A stretch of DNA of 64,000 nucleotides from Gammaproteobacteria bacterium. Lineage in GTDB: Bacteria > Pseudomonadota > Gammaproteobacteria > Thiotrichales > Thiotrichaceae. This document shows, in pieces, positions 53,701-64,000 of the stretch (within the stretch, counting starts at the first letter, position 1; every line of letters starts with the position of its first letter). Below the pieces are notes generated by a model that saw only the letters and a program-made list of their open reading frames with translations, had not been told where the DNA came from and searched no databases. Both the position numbers and the translations under genes were made by a program. The stretch spans positions 62,001 through 126,000 of the forward strand of contig JAHJJD010000085.1 of NCBI GenBank assembly GCA_018822845.1. Reading direction: 5' to 3'.

Positions 53701-56700
53701 GCTCAAGGCTGACACCGATGGTGATGGCAAGGACGACACAGCGGAAGTCGGCGTTGACCCCACCAACCCGGTTGACACCGACGCCGACGGCAAAATCGAC
53801 GCACTCGAATCCAGCCTCATCGATAGCGACAACGACGGCGTAGTCGATGAACTCGATGCGGATGACGCTTCTGCCGACAACGATTCCGACAGCGACGGCC
53901 TGACCAACGCGCAGGAAAAAACCCTAGGCACTGACCCGCTCAAGGCTGACACCGATGGCGACGGCGAAAACGACATGGCCGAAGTTGGCACTGTCGCTTC
54001 CCCGCTCGACACCGACGGCGACGGCAAGATCGATGCGCTCGAATCCAGCACCGCTGACGCCGACAACGACGGTGTGGTGGATGAATTCGACGCCGATGAT
54101 GCAGACCCCAGCAACGACACGGATGGTGACGGCCTGACCAACGCCCAGGAAAAAACCCTGGGTACTGATCCGCGCGCCACCGACACTGATGGCGACGGCA
54201 AACTGGATGCGGCGGAAGTCGGCGCTGACCCTGCCAACCCGGTCGACACCGACGGCGATGGCAAGATCGACGCACTCGAATCCAGCAGCGCTGACGCCGA
54301 TAACGACGGTGTAGCTGACGAACTCGACGCTGACGATGTTGACCCCAACAACGACAGTGACGGCGATGGCGCAGGCAACTCTGAGGAAAAAACCGCAGGC
54401 ACTGACCCGCTTGACCCCGCCAGTACGCCTGCTGCGACAGACACCGACAACGACGGCCTGACCGATGCAGAGGAAGACACCCTGGGTACAGACAAAACCC
54501 TGGCTGACACCGATGGTGACGGCAAGGATGACGCAGCGGAAGTCGGCGCAAATACCAGCAGCCCGGTTGACACCGACGGCGACAGCAAGATCGACGCACT
54601 CGAATCCAGCACCACTGACGCCGACAACGACGGCGTAGTCGATGAACTCGACGCCGATGACACCTCTGCCAACAACGATTCCGACAACGACGGCCTGACC
54701 AATGCGCAGGAACAAACCTTAGGCACTGACCCGCTCAAAGCCGACACCGACAATGACGGTGAAAGCGACAACGCAGAAGCTGGTGCCAACCTTGCCAGCC
54801 CGCTCGACACCGATGGCGACAGCAAAATCGATGCGCTCGAATCCAGCACCGCTGACGCTGACAACGACGGCGTAGTCGACGAACTCGACGCCGATGACAC
54901 CAGCGGCTCCAACGACACGGACAGCGACGGCCTGAGCAATGCGGCAGAACAAACCGCAGGCACTGACCCGTTGCAAGCCGACAGCGACAACGACGGCAAA
55001 AACGACAGTGCAGAAGTCGGCGCAGACCCTTCCAACCCGGTTGACACCGACGGCGACGGCAAGATTGATGCGCTCGAATCCAGCACCCTCGACGCCGACA
55101 ACGACGGTGTAGTCGATGAACTCGACGCAGACGACGCCTCTGCCGACAATGACTCCGACAACGACGGCCTGACCAACACAGAGGAAAAGGCTATCGGCAC
55201 TGACCCGCTGCAAGCCGATACTGACGCCGATGGCAAGAACGATGCCGCCGAAGTTGGCGCAGACCCGGCTAACCCGCTCGACACCGACGGTGACGGCAAG
55301 ATCGACGCAGTGGAGTCCGCCATCCTCGATACCGATAGTGACGGCACTATGGACGAGCTTGACGCTGACCTGCCTGACGCCGATGGCGACGGCCTGACAG
55401 ACGCAGAAGAAACCGCCCTGGGTACTGACAAAACCCTGGCGGACACCGATGGCGATGGCAAGGACGACACAGCGGAAGTTGGCGCAAACGTCAGCAGCCC
55501 GGTTGACACCGACGGCGATGGCAAAATCGACGCAATCGAATCCAGCATCGCTGACGCCGACAACGACGGCGTAGCCGACGAACTCGACGCCGATGACACC
55601 TCTGCCGACAACGACTCTGACGGTGATGGTTTCAGCAACAGCGTGGAAACCGCCGCAGGCAGCAACCCGCTCGACCCGGCCAGCAAACCGGTTGACACCG
55701 ACGCCGACGGCACGCCTGACGTGACCGATACCGACGACGACAATGACGGCCTGACCGACAGCGAAGAAGCCACAGTGGGAACCAACCCACTGCTGGCGGA
55801 CACCGATGGCGATGGCAAGGACGACAAAACCGAAGTCGGCGCAGACGTGAACGCCCCAACCGACACTGACGGCGATGGCGTGGTCGACGCACTTGAATCC
55901 GCTACAGCAGATTCCGACAACGATGGAGTAGCCGACGAACTGGACAAGGACAACACCGACCCGACCAACGACAACGACGCTGACGGTCTCGGCAATATCA
56001 GCGAAAAGACCCTCGGAACTGACCCGCTGAAAACCGACACCGACGCTGATGGCAAGGACGATGCCACCGAAGTGGGCGCTGACCCGGCCAATCCGGTCGA
56101 TACCGACGGCGACGGCAAGATCGACGCGCTCGAATCCAGCCTCCTCGACGCCGACAACGACGGCGTGGCGGATGAACTGGACGCAGACGATGTTGATCCC
56201 AACAACGACTCCGACGGTGATGGTGTTGGCAACGCAGCTGAAACGGCGGCAGGCTCTGACCCGCTTGACCCAGCCAGCTATCCCAACACTGCCCCCACTT
56301 TCACTACCGGGAATAGTGTGACGTTTGCCGAAAACGGTACAGGCGCAGTCCTTGACATCGAGGCTACCGATAGCGTGGACAGCGAAGGCAGCGGCCTGAC
56401 CTACCAGCTCGACAATACGGCGGTCACAGACAACGCCCTGTTCGACCTCGACAGTGCCACTGGCGTGCTCAACTTCAAGGCAGCACCCGACTACGAAGCG
56501 CCCAGGGACACCAACAAGGACAACGCCTATATCGTGGTATTGAAAGCATGTGACAGCCAGAACACCTGCACTACCCAGGTACTGATCATCGCCATCGCCA
56601 ACGTCGAGGAAAAAGTGTTGGAATACAGCATCCGCCGCGACGCAGGCTCCAACCGTTACCGTGTGTACATGCGTCCGCAGGTAACGCCAACGGCCAACAT

Positions 56701-57892
56701 CAGCAACACCGGGCAGGTTACCCTGAAAGCGCCGCACGGCACAGGTGCCAGCCATTTCACCATCAATGACCTGAAAAGCGCCATTGGCGGCGTAACCTGG
56801 ACGCAGGACTCACGCAGTGACGCACCGGCGGAAGACAGCGGCGCAGACTACATTTCCTTCACCTTCTCACCCCACAGCAGCAATGCGTTCGCCTGGCAGG
56901 CAGGGCAGGAAATCGAAGTCTTCAACTTCACCAACAGCGCCGATTGCAGCGGGCAAGTCAGCGTGATGGAGAACAGCGATCCATTCAATGTTCCAGCCAA
57001 CAGCGCCCATAGCAACCCCGGCAACCAGTTCAACAACCTGGGCTGGGGGCCGGGCAGCGACAACCAGTACCTGGGCAACTACGGTACGCCGCAGGACTGC
57101 ACGACGGCAACCAACGTGAAAGTGCAGGCGCGTGCGTTCCTGCAAGGTGCTTACGACAGCCTGGATGGGGTAATGCACGACACCTTGCGCACCCAGGGAC
57201 TGATCCCGGCCAGCCAGCCGTATGCTGGCGCACCGTGGAATTATCCCGGCACGGAAACGCTCGGTACTGCTGTACAAGCCATGACCGGCAATGACGCCAT
57301 GACCGACTGGGTGCTGGTGGAGCTGCGTAACGCTCTCCTTCCATCCACGCTTATCGCAGTCCAGGCTGCTGTTCTACAACGTGATGGCGATATTGTGGAT
57401 GCAGGTTCGGGTTCCGCAGACCTCACTTTCAGTGGCATTCAGGAAGGCGACTACTACGTCAGTGTGCGTCACCGCAACCATCTGGGCGTGATGAGCAAAA
57501 CGGCACTGGCGCTGACCAGTGATGCGCCAAGGATGGTGGATTTCACCTTGCCTGCCACCGAGGTCTATGGTGCCTACCCGCGTCTGGATGGCGCAAGCGT
57601 ATCGCTGATGTGGGCAGGCGACGCCAACACCAGCAACAGCGTTATCGCCAATGGGGTGGGTAATGACGCCAACATCATCCTGGGAACCATTCTGGTACTG
57701 CCTGCCAATACCGAGGCCAACGCCAACTACCTGCTCAACGGCTACAGCGCTACGGATGTGAGCATGGATGGCATGACACTGTATGCTGGCCCTTACAATG
57801 ATATTAACCTACTGTTGGGGAATGTATTATTGCATCCTGGGAACACCAGTTTCGCGGCCAACTACATCATCAATGGAAGTATTCCCAAATAA
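47702..57892 (+). CDS. Giant secreted multidomain protein: RCC1 repeats, LamG-like domains, TSP3 repeats, cadherin-like and shared modules
   Basis: A 3396-residue protein. Order of parts: signal peptide (to about residue 37, AFAQA), seven RCC1-like repeats (about 75-425, each with KCWG), a short immunoglobulin-like part (about 435-515), two LamG-like units each opening GL(N/G)[11 protein letters not shown] and ending in an LAIKYG...IAGIARDD block (about 520-920 and 925-1320), an unknown domain (about 1340-1555), DUF11-like domains (about 1560-1815), TSP3-type DxDxDG repeats (about 1820-2860), a cadherin-like domain (about 2860-2970), the shared LEYSIRR...[12 protein letters not shown] module (about 2972-3130), and the same C-terminal domain as the 810-residue protein (about 3140-3396). 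I start at GTG 47702 because its basic residues suit a signal peptide; ATG 47744 (AGGAG four bases before) is possible. Likely a Ca2+-dependent surface or matrix protein. Confidence 0.85.
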   Translation: MTNSLPSRYIGRSQMSLWHSLLLLFTTLLFPMLAFAQAPNILFAPDPVNFGSIPKGGSSAASAVVINYNPPPAMITTAYSHSCAVTSSGGVKCWGFDDQGQLGNGATTGYQYTPTDVVGITDAVAVSASYYHTCALLSTGGVKCWGMDNVGQLGNGATAGTQYAPTDVVGLTDAVAITAAHSHTCAVTRNGSVKCWGYDAEGQLGNGSETTTFQESPVTVTGITDAVDIAAAQYQTCAVTRSGKVKCWGGDSQGQLGNGDTTTTTQYSPIEVTGVTDAIAVTAGFYNTCIITRTGGVKCWGLDDQGQIGNGATTTGYQYAPVDVPGVTDVVDITSALYHTCAITRSGATKCWGLDDQGQLGNGPTTTAYQFSPVDVPGAADAVAISAAQYNTCVVTSSGGVKCWGLDNVGQLGNGSTTTDTRYDPVDTTISSVMQPSVVDPLILGSSPLSITGTNAASFSITNTTCTDALTLNANEFCTVDMQFSDTVFGVRSASLEVASNDPDNNPASTALSGEVSTAPGRVTNGLNLWLKADAGTSTVTDGEQLTGWKDSSSNHRDHTQTNTTYQPVFKADGGFNYNPAVTFDGADTMITDAFASGKEAVHVFAMSKVGDNGWRSIYGFSRDMTHVQWLNNLPSAYLAGNRDYNGVAQTAGQGITSFLLPKDTSQQAFIWNGISSNTTIPAGNKAYTYNAGKMGVGSDVSTDGLSLSENYLGDIQEVIVYKTGTPTTDGGTMAATDVQQIETYLAIKYGVTLAHNYLDGSGATVYDIATYPNNIAGIARDDAQSLNQKQSKSVNSGFQPAIGLGEIAASNAANPNTFANDASYLTWGSDDGSTGYGTEYTPNSYIPATGYYRMNRVWKVAESGTIGEVKVLAAGAKHLLVSNDPTFATGVTEIATSNGVATVDLANGQYFTFGAELTAPGGVADGLGLWLKADAGTSTTTDNADVTTWADSSPARNDVSQTVAARQPNYIGNAFNFNPALEFAGAQALSNTTGNKTLPNETDPVTMLAVSTNTGSGDWRGLINCSGPVNYPFLAWYLNKPNLYIDGTGSVHNLFDTDVDASTIPVAMHARTNNATPQNSRLGYNGLANQKSFTSADGEFPASSINNLLTIGAETDAAGYPLNGRYPEAIVYNRDLSDAEMMQVNTYLAIKYGITMSEDYIAADGTTKVWDKTASTAYHNNVAGIARDDVSALNQKQSRSVNAGTQLTVGLGAIAATNADNANTFANNASYLVWGDNGLDDSVLVDMNVSQCAPPGVTEKRVQRIWKVQETSDVGTVQLQVDSLPFNTSYQIFMLVSDDADFTTYESVPVTATVDGKFLTSYNFPANSAKYITFAGNTSLPANICTGGNKSIDWFTEGWDWGTNSKTITKGDQTFTFTIDAAGDDIWYGKAGNLGLQQVDYYPVQYWKSIWIPRWSTSAQGAQPVTFKMAMDKPAMGVSMEVCDVDYYVNQDHLKITGKLGGTTVSPKLSLAKTPYYTQWAATTPAIDEAKGGTLHWDCLNPGRVFINFDRPVDTVQIDYTLINTYNISHMFNDIQVKGVDVQCQTAPPPPTPDNVYIRKLVSGGSNFAGDDVTFKFELENLSCGAKTVNFSDTLPAGLKWADDSLATALTLADTNEYKDSQNFSTTVTLPPGKSYLMLDATAAAEGTFQNQAGFTVNGNSYLSDDPAQAGGADPTPVVISAQPYPTANVAVSMTADKATVPQNSAFTYTVTFTNNESTPVKVNFRTAPWAGSSFVTGTLSNANGGTVIGDYAAESNLQIVGMTLPVGTSTLTIQANSNDLAIDTEMTTAAEVTPDDSPTTFMPKPLKSNDTTVTVKELVDGDTDSDGLLDSQEAALGTDPTKIDTDDDGKNDAAEVGADLGNPVDIDGDGKIDAIESATLDSDNDGVVDELDADDASADNDSDSDGLTNAQEKALGTDPLKADTDADGKDDAAEVGADPVNPVDADGDGKIDALESRLIDSDNDGVVDELDADDASTDNDSDSDGLTNAQEKALGTDPLKADTDGDGKDDTAEVGVDPTNPVDTDADGKIDALESSLIDSDNDGVVDELDADDASADNDSDSDGLTNAQEKTLGTDPLKADTDGDGENDMAEVGTVASPLDTDGDGKIDALESSTADADNDGVVDEFDADDADPSNDTDGDGLTNAQEKTLGTDPRATDTDGDGKLDAAEVGADPANPVDTDGDGKIDALESSSADADNDGVADELDADDVDPNNDSDGDGAGNSEEKTAGTDPLDPASTPAATDTDNDGLTDAEEDTLGTDKTLADTDGDGKDDAAEVGANTSSPVDTDGDSKIDALESSTTDADNDGVVDELDADDTSANNDSDNDGLTNAQEQTLGTDPLKADTDNDGESDNAEAGANLASPLDTDGDSKIDALESSTADADNDGVVDELDADDTSGSNDTDSDGLSNAAEQTAGTDPLQADSDNDGKNDSAEVGADPSNPVDTDGDGKIDALESSTLDADNDGVVDELDADDASADNDSDNDGLTNTEEKAIGTDPLQADTDADGKNDAAEVGADPANPLDTDGDGKIDAVESAILDTDSDGTMDELDADLPDADGDGLTDAEETALGTDKTLADTDGDGKDDTAEVGANVSSPVDTDGDGKIDAIESSIADADNDGVADELDADDTSADNDSDGDGFSNSVETAAGSNPLDPASKPVDTDADGTPDVTDTDDDNDGLTDSEEATVGTNPLLADTDGDGKDDKTEVGADVNAPTDTDGDGVVDALESATADSDNDGVADELDKDNTDPTNDNDADGLGNISEKTLGTDPLKTDTDADGKDDATEVGADPANPVDTDGDGKIDALESSLLDADNDGVADELDADDVDPNNDSDGDGVGNAAETAAGSDPLDPASYPNTAPTFTTGNSVTFAENGTGAVLDIEATDSVDSEGSGLTYQLDNTAVTDNALFDLDSATGVLNFKAAPDYEAPRDTNKDNAYIVVLKACDSQNTCTTQVLIIAIANVEEKVLEYSIRRDAGSNRYRVYMRPQVTPTANISNTGQVTLKAPHGTGASHFTINDLKSAIGGVTWTQDSRSDAPAEDSGADYISFTFSPHSSNAFAWQAGQEIEVFNFTNSADCSGQVSVMENSDPFNVPANSAHSNPGNQFNNLGWGPGSDNQYLGNYGTPQDCTTATNVKVQARAFLQGAYDSLDGVMHDTLRTQGLIPASQPYAGAPWNYPGTETLGTAVQAMTGNDAMTDWVLVELRNALLPSTLIAVQAAVLQRDGDIVDAGSGSADLTFSGIQEGDYYVSVRHRNHLGVMSKTALALTSDAPRMVDFTLPATEVYGAYPRLDGASVSLMWAGDANTSNSVIANGVGNDANIILGTILVLPANTEANANYLLNGYSATDVSMDGMTLYAGPYNDINLLLGNVLLHPGNTSFAANYIINGSIPK
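53163..56280 (+). repeat. Degenerate tandem repeats (about 237 bp) encoding TSP3-like Ca-binding blocks
   Basis: About thirteen copies of a 79-residue block built from [27 protein letters not shown] and [11 protein letters not shown] elements. The first three copies are spaced exactly 237 bp (GACAGCGACGG at 53414, 53651, 53888); later ones vary. They are less identical to each other than the 378-bp repeats upstream. Confidence 0.88.
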
Positions 57893-57905
57893 TTGATGAA
57901 AAACA

Positions 57906-57932
57906 GAAAAGGGGGGGATTTCCTCCCTTTTC
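57906..57932 (+). terminator. Hairpin after the giant gene
   Basis: GAAAAGGG (57906-57913) pairs with CCCTTTTC (57925-57932) 13 bp after the stop codon. The descending arm ends in a short T-run, so it can act as an intrinsic terminator. Confidence 0.6.
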
Positions 57933-58170
57933 CTGCATAACATACCAAGCCTTCAGCCAACGTTACCGGAATTTGTAACTATTGATAATGCCTTACCAGT
58001 GTTACAGTTTGTTACATGAGGTGAATAATATTGATGTGTTCAATTTTGTTCTTAAATACTGACTGTCAGATCTTTCTGTGGGCAGATTTCTTTACCAAAC
58101 AACAACCAAGAAACGCCATAAAATGCGGCCAACATCATGCAAACAAGCATGTCGCAGCATAAAATAACTC

Positions 58171-59736
58171 ATGGAAATTAATCATCCTACCATACAGGCA
58201 GAACTTGAGCGCATCCTCGCCAGCCGCTGTTTTCGTTCGCGCAGAACCTTGCGCAACTTTCTGTCTTACATCGTGAATGAATCCCTTGCTGGCAGGCAGG
58301 AGCATATTACCCAATATGCCATTGCCACCAAAGGGCTGGGCAAACCGGCAGACTTCAGTGAACTGGAAAGTCCGCTAGTGCGTGTGCAGGCGGGGCGTTT
58401 GCGTGCACAACTGGAAGAATACTACGCCACCGAAGGGCGTTTTGACACCTTGCGCATCACCTTGCCACCCCGTAGTTACCAACCTGTTTTCACCTCTCAG
58501 CCAGCCACAACGCCACGGTTGCCCGTTATTCAGGAGAACGTTTCACCCAGCCTTTCCCACGGCCCCGGCATTGTCTGTATCCCGCGTAACTTTGCGGCAG
58601 ATGAAACTGTTGGTTGGCCTTTCATTACCCGTCTGACCCGCGACTACGTAAACCTGTTGACACATTTCAGCTTCTGCCAGACCGTGTTTACCGATGAAAC
58701 CTCATGGCAGCAGAGCGACTCACCAGAATATGCATGGCGCAAATACGGCGCAGATTTTGCCCTGTTTTTTGACCTGCACGCTGAAAATGACACTTACAAA
58801 CTGACATGCAGCCTAGGGCACAGCCAGAATAACCAACCCATTTGGGAGCATACTTTCAAGCTGGGCGAAAGCTACCCGGATCCCGCCCTGCTCAACCCGA
58901 TATTCAAGCGTATCGCCCATGACACCATTAGCTACGATCCGGGAATAACACACACGCATTGGACGCGCCAGATACTTGGCTCAGGCAAACCGGTTGCCTC
59001 CCATCACAGCGTCCTCACAGCCGTGCGCCAGTATATATGGGAACCCACGCCACAAACATTCCGCACCAGCTTCCATGCGTGTGAACAACGGCTGGAAAAG
59101 TTTCCGCATGATACGCAGGCACTGCTTGTTTATGCCATCCACTGCTTTGCGGAATATGGCTTGAAATTCAACATTGTTGACTCGCCACAATCCAGAATTG
59201 CCTATGCGACCGACGCACTGTTGCAACTTGCCCCCGGCAACCCCTATTCCCACGCCTACCACGCGCTGGCCTGCCTGCTTGAGGACGATGATGAGCAGTG
59301 CCGGAAATCACTGGAAAAAGCACAGAGCATCAACCACCTGGATAGTTACCTGAACGTCCAGACTGGCCTGCTTTACCTCGCGATGGAGGAGTGGCAAAAA
59401 GGGGCCTGGTTTATTCAGGACAGCATTAATGTCAGCCAGCTCTACCCCGACTGGTATCACATTCCGCTGAGTATTTGTCATTACCGGGAAGGCCGTTATC
59501 TGGCCGCCATGCAGGAAGCCCAAAAGGTCAGGGTAAAACATCTATGGACGCCGATGCTGCGCACCGCCCTCTATCAATGTAACCAGAAACTACAAAAGGG
59601 AATCCAGGAATACCGGAAAATGCTGAACGACTATCCTGATTTTACCCACGGCAGCCGAAAAATCATGGATGGCTTTCCACAACCGAAAGTCAATAATATC
59701 CTTTCCCAACTATGGTCTCACCTGCCTCACAGGTAA
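58171..59736 (+). CDS. wHTH-like / TolB-like / TPR protein, first paralogue
   Basis: A 521-residue soluble protein. Residues 1-110 form a winged-helix-like domain seen in many proteobacterial regulators (RCFRSRRTLRNFLSYIVNESLAGR, ESPLVRVQAGRLRAQLEEYY). Residues about 130-260 resemble a TolB/FlgO-like fold (GPGIVCIPRNF, YGADFALFFDLH). The rest is TPR-like (ALLVYAIHCFAEYG, NPYSHAYHALACLLEDDDEQCRKSLEKAQSI). No signal peptide or transmembrane helix is evident. It follows the giant gene by 278 bp that holds no other gene. A regulatory role for the secreted proteins is an inference from position. Confidence 0.78.
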   Translation: MEINHPTIQAELERILASRCFRSRRTLRNFLSYIVNESLAGRQEHITQYAIATKGLGKPADFSELESPLVRVQAGRLRAQLEEYYATEGRFDTLRITLPPRSYQPVFTSQPATTPRLPVIQENVSPSLSHGPGIVCIPRNFAADETVGWPFITRLTRDYVNLLTHFSFCQTVFTDETSWQQSDSPEYAWRKYGADFALFFDLHAENDTYKLTCSLGHSQNNQPIWEHTFKLGESYPDPALLNPIFKRIAHDTISYDPGITHTHWTRQILGSGKPVASHHSVLTAVRQYIWEPTPQTFRTSFHACEQRLEKFPHDTQALLVYAIHCFAEYGLKFNIVDSPQSRIAYATDALLQLAPGNPYSHAYHALACLLEDDDEQCRKSLEKAQSINHLDSYLNVQTGLLYLAMEEWQKGAWFIQDSINVSQLYPDWYHIPLSICHYREGRYLAAMQEAQKVRVKHLWTPMLRTALYQCNQKLQKGIQEYRKMLNDYPDFTHGSRKIMDGFPQPKVNNILSQLWSHLPHR

Positions 59737-59825
59737 GCAGCCTGTGGTTGACACTACATTGTTACTTTTACAGTGCTTGAAGAGGACATTAGCATTTATG
59801 CAACTGAGCAAGGATACGCGGCCTG

Positions 59826-61406
59826 ATGGATATTGACGAGACGAGCATACAAAACGAATTAAACCACATACTGGAAAGCCGCTGTTTCCGTTCCCGTAAA
59901 ACCCTGCGTCACTTTTTATCCTACATCGTGCAAGAATCCATTGCCGGAAGGCAGGAGCATATTAACCAGTACGCCATCGCCATTAAAGGGCTTGGCAAAC
60001 CCGCCAATTTCAATGCACAGGAAAGCCCACTGGTGCGTGTGCAAGCGGGGCGGTTGCGCGCACAACTGGAAGAATACTACACCACCGAAGGGCGCTTTAA
60101 TGCCTTGCGCATCACCTTGCCACCCCGTAGTTATCAGCCTGCCTTTACCCATCACGGTAACGCCCCCTCCTGTCTTCCCGCCATACCGGAGGAAATACCT
60201 CAAAGCCAGTCGCAAGGCCCCGGCATTATCTGCATCCCCCGCAACTTTGTGGCGGATGAAACCATTGGCTGGCCATTCATTAACCGTTTAACCCGTGATT
60301 ATGTCAACGCCCTGACTCACTTCAATTACTGCCAGGTCATGTTTGCCGATGAACCCCTCTGGCATCAAACCAGGCAGCCTGCGGAAGCATGGCTACAGTA
60401 TGGCGCTGATTTTGCGCTGTTCTTTGACCTGTATGAGGATGAACAAGGCTATAACCTTAAATGCAGCCTAGTGCATAGCCTGAACCGGCAGATTGTCTGG
60501 GCGCACGCTTTTATTCTCGGCAACACCTACCCAAATGCCGCCGCTTTCCAGCACGTGTTCAAGCGCATTGCCCATGATACCGTTGGTGTAGAAAAGGGGA
60601 TTGCACTGGATTATTGGGTGCGTCACTTACTGGATTCGGGCAAGCCCATCCCCCCTCATCAGCAGATCATTGTAACAATGCGTCAGTATTGCTGGGATAT
60701 TTCCCCCGACACATTCCGTGCTGCCGTGCGTAGCTGTGAGCAACGGTTGACGCAGTTCCCTGATGACATACCCGCCCTGATTCTGTTCGCCGATTATTGT
60801 CGCGGGGAATATATACTGAAATACGGTGAAATTGGCGCGCTAAATGCCCGCACTGCCCAAACGGCGGAGACGCTGTTAAAACTCGCCCCTGGCAATGCTT
60901 ATTCACATTTGTTTTATGCTATGTCCTGTCTGTTTGAAGAGAAGTATGAGGCATGTGAAGCCGCCATCGCACAATCACAGGCCATTAATCCACTGGATAG
61001 TCACCTCAACAACCTCACCGGCCTGCTTTACAACGCCCTGGGGCAATGGGAGAAGGGAGTAGCGCTTATACAGGACAGCATTGCAATTAGCCCGATCTAC
61101 CCGGATTGGTACCATATCGCCCTGTGCTTTTACCATTACAGGGAAGGCCGCTACCTAACTGCCATGCAGGAAGCCAAAAAAATCAAACTCAAACGCCTGT
61201 GGGGCCCCATGTTGCGCGCTGCCCTCTACCAACATACGGGCTGGCAGGAAAAAAGTCAGCAAGAATACCAGCAGTTGGTAAATGAATGCCCCAACCTGGC
61301 ACAAGACAGCAGCAAACTCACTCAAGGTTTTCCCCGTAAACTTAATAAGCTGTTACACCAGGTTTTGACCCAGCTCCCAGGGCGACATCCTGATAACCCA
61401 CGATAA
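59826..61406 (+). CDS. wHTH-like / TolB-like / TPR protein, second paralogue
   Basis: A 526-residue protein with the same layout as its neighbour and conserved over the whole length: RCFRSRKTLRHFLSYIVQESIAGR and ESPLVRVQAGRLRAQLEEYY at the N-terminus, GPGIICIPRNF in the middle, and a TPR tail (YSHLFYAMSCLFEEKYEACEAAIAQSQAI). The gap between the two is 89 bp. This is a tandem duplication that has since diverged moderately. Family and role as for the first copy. Confidence 0.78.
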   Translation: MDIDETSIQNELNHILESRCFRSRKTLRHFLSYIVQESIAGRQEHINQYAIAIKGLGKPANFNAQESPLVRVQAGRLRAQLEEYYTTEGRFNALRITLPPRSYQPAFTHHGNAPSCLPAIPEEIPQSQSQGPGIICIPRNFVADETIGWPFINRLTRDYVNALTHFNYCQVMFADEPLWHQTRQPAEAWLQYGADFALFFDLYEDEQGYNLKCSLVHSLNRQIVWAHAFILGNTYPNAAAFQHVFKRIAHDTVGVEKGIALDYWVRHLLDSGKPIPPHQQIIVTMRQYCWDISPDTFRAAVRSCEQRLTQFPDDIPALILFADYCRGEYILKYGEIGALNARTAQTAETLLKLAPGNAYSHLFYAMSCLFEEKYEACEAAIAQSQAINPLDSHLNNLTGLLYNALGQWEKGVALIQDSIAISPIYPDWYHIALCFYHYREGRYLTAMQEAKKIKLKRLWGPMLRAALYQHTGWQEKSQQEYQQLVNECPNLAQDSSKLTQGFPRKLNKLLHQVLTQLPGRHPDNPR

Positions 61407-61523
61407 GCAACCGGTGTAACCAAATTCAGTTACTTTCATGATCGTCCTGAACTTGCCACAATTAATCCAGTTTTTCGTAATTCAGACACTCTGCCGGAAA
61501 ACAACTGAGGACTATAACGTATA

Positions 61524-61694
61524 ATGACAGGACAATTTTCACACTCTATGAGAGGAACCAATCTTACCACCTGCCCCAGGTGTGAAGCCCCTGCCCGCCG
61601 CATCCGCCCAAGCTGGTGGCAACGTCTGTTTTCACGCAAAAAAGATCACTACCATTGCTATACCTGTGGCAAACGCTTCTGGAGAGGCGGTTAA
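61524..61694 (+). CDS. Tiny zinc-ribbon protein
   Basis: A 56-residue frame with two CxxC knuckles, C17/C20 (TCPRCEAP) and C45/C48 (HCYTCGKRFWRGG), around a basic Trp-rich loop (RPSWWQRLFSRKKD). This is the pattern of a rubredoxin-type zinc ribbon. TGAGGA lies about 13 bases upstream of the first ATG; a second ATG at 61548 keeps all cysteines. It is too short for routine gene calling, but the cysteine spacing is unlikely to be chance. Function unknown; nucleic-acid binding is plausible. It converges on prfC. Confidence 0.7.
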   Translation: MTGQFSHSMRGTNLTTCPRCEAPARRIRPSWWQRLFSRKKDHYHCYTCGKRFWRGG

Positions 61695-61710
61695 CCGATA
61701 AATTGCTTGC

Positions 61711-63312
<1,602 letters not shown>

Positions 63313-63462
63313 GGGATGGCGAGTTGGAAAGGGAGAGATTATAGCGAAAAATATGTGTGTGCACTTGATATTTTGATGTTACTCCCACTTGCATTCATGC
63401 CTAGTTAAGCTAGAATAAAAAGTGAGCATTTCATAGTCCAAGATGGAGAGGCGAGATTATTT

Positions 63463-64000
63463 ATGCCTAATGACAGATTTAATTTTGTAAGAAAGTTATA
63501 TCAATATAGTATTTGGCCTTCTGTTGATAATTACATTCGTACAAAAGCGTGTGATTTTCCGGTTGTTGTTGATTTGGACATAACTACTTTCTGCGACTTA
63601 AAATGTCCCGAGTGCATTAGTCGCCCGGTTCTTAACACGACTTCATTTGATGAAAAAAAGTTATTTTCTCTTGTTGATGATATTATTAAAATGGGAGTAA
63701 AAGCCGTTGTACTGATAGGTGGAGGGGAACCTCTTTTGCACAAAAAAGCTTCCGATGTAATTAGTATTTTGGGAGATGCAGGAGTAAAAATAGGATTGGT
63801 TACAAATGGGACATTGTTGCATAAACACATGAATGCTGTCTCAAAATATGTTTCATGGACTAGGGTATCAGTAGATGCAGGAAAAGAAGAAACATATAAT
63901 TTGTTTAGGCCGACAAAGAAAACAACCAGTGGATTTTATAGCGTTATCAATAACATGAAAGCATTGGCCTTGACAAAAACCGGCGATCTTGGATATTCAT
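63463..64000 (+). CDS. Radical SAM protein, N-terminal part (runs off window)
   Basis: The first 179 residues are visible. The iron-sulfur motif is CDLKCPEC (C44, C48, C51: CX3CX2C), followed by the GGGEPLL AdoMet-binding stretch (about 86-92) and VTNGTLL; this is the start of a radical SAM barrel with a short N-terminal extension (PNDRFNFVRKLYQYSIWPSVDNYIRTKACDF would be too long to quote fully). The sequence is strongly AT-rich (codons such as ATA, AAA, TTA) compared with prfC and preceded by an AT-rich promoter region, so recent acquisition is likely. GGAGAG lies 16 bases before the ATG. The substrate cannot be inferred from this part. Confidence 0.85.
   Translation, partial: MPNDRFNFVRKLYQYSIWPSVDNYIRTKACDFPVVVDLDITTFCDLKCPECISRPVLNTTSFDEKKLFSLVDDIIKMGVKAVVLIGGGEPLLHKKASDVISILGDAGVKIGLVTNGTLLHKHMNAVSKYVSWTRVSVDAGKEETYNLFRPTKKTTSGFYSVINNMKALALTKTGDLGYS

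Noticed and set aside
53200..56232. Very long open frame (about 1010 residues, Ser-rich) on the minus strand opposite the calcium-repeat region
   Set aside because: It mirrors the Asp-codon bias of the repeats on the plus strand; the product is low-complexity Ser/Pro/Val with no domain, and the plus strand has a signal peptide and family domains.
54719..56755. Second long minus-strand frame (about 678 residues) over the same repeats
   Set aside because: Same cause: repeat composition removes stop codons in all frames. No ribosome site, no recognised domain.

Overview
The window looks like chromosomal DNA of a gammaproteobacterium. RF3 (prfC), TrxC, a TrkH K+ transporter, a sigma-54 activator and the arsenic genes all read as gammaproteobacterial. 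An anion/bicarbonate transporter paired with a carbonic anhydrase, chromate and sulfite-type exporters, very large calcium-binding secreted proteins and GC-rich palindromic repeats point to a sulfur-oxidising, Thiothrix-like filamentous bacterium. That placement is an inference; nothing here fixes the genus.

Layout. 1-5.2 kb: the end of a type I restriction-modification (R-M) locus (RhuM-like tail, DUF6933, HsdR, YgjP-type metallohydrolase). 5.3-9.3 kb: crcB and DUF190, then on the minus strand a short KdpD-like kinase, a KdpE-like regulator and TrkH. 9.4-13 kb: a divergent NAD/ADP-ribose locus (NrtR-like Nudix regulator and NudF one way; SPFH protein and NAD-kinase-like protein the other), with three 13-bp palindromes in the promoter region. 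13-16.7 kb: DUF2971 gene and a PaeR7I/XhoI-type type II R-M operon. 16.8-23.1 kb: NADAR protein, an ars operon (arsR, arsC, acr3, arsI) and an ACP-ligase-acyltransferase fusion. 23.2-25.9 kb: coiled-coil protein, chrA and a TauE/SafE exporter. 26-36.4 kb: toxin-antitoxin-like genes and a second type I R-M operon, hsdM-hsdR-hsdS, ending in an AT-rich helicase-nuclease. 36.5-43.7 kb: a two-component system with a sigma-54 activator, divergent from a sigma-54 promoter that heads a small gene, a SulP transporter and a beta-carbonic anhydrase; then TrxC and a Ca2+/Na+ antiporter. 43.7-44.5 kb: a gene-free stretch with three similar terminator-bearing units. 44.5-57.9 kb: three secreted proteins sharing a novel module, the largest 3396 aa. 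58.2-61.4 kb: two paralogous wHTH/TolB-like/TPR proteins. 61.5-64 kb: a tiny zinc-ribbon gene, prfC, and the start of an AT-rich radical SAM gene.

How the parts work together. Three R-M systems plus toxin-antitoxin-like genes make the first 36 kb a defence island, interleaved with ordinary transport and stress genes. Both HsdR genes carry GC-rich palindromic repeats translated in frame. The sigma-54 block probably controls inorganic-carbon (or other anion) uptake. The 44-61 kb block probably encodes cell-surface or extracellular calcium-binding proteins with two adjacent candidate regulators.
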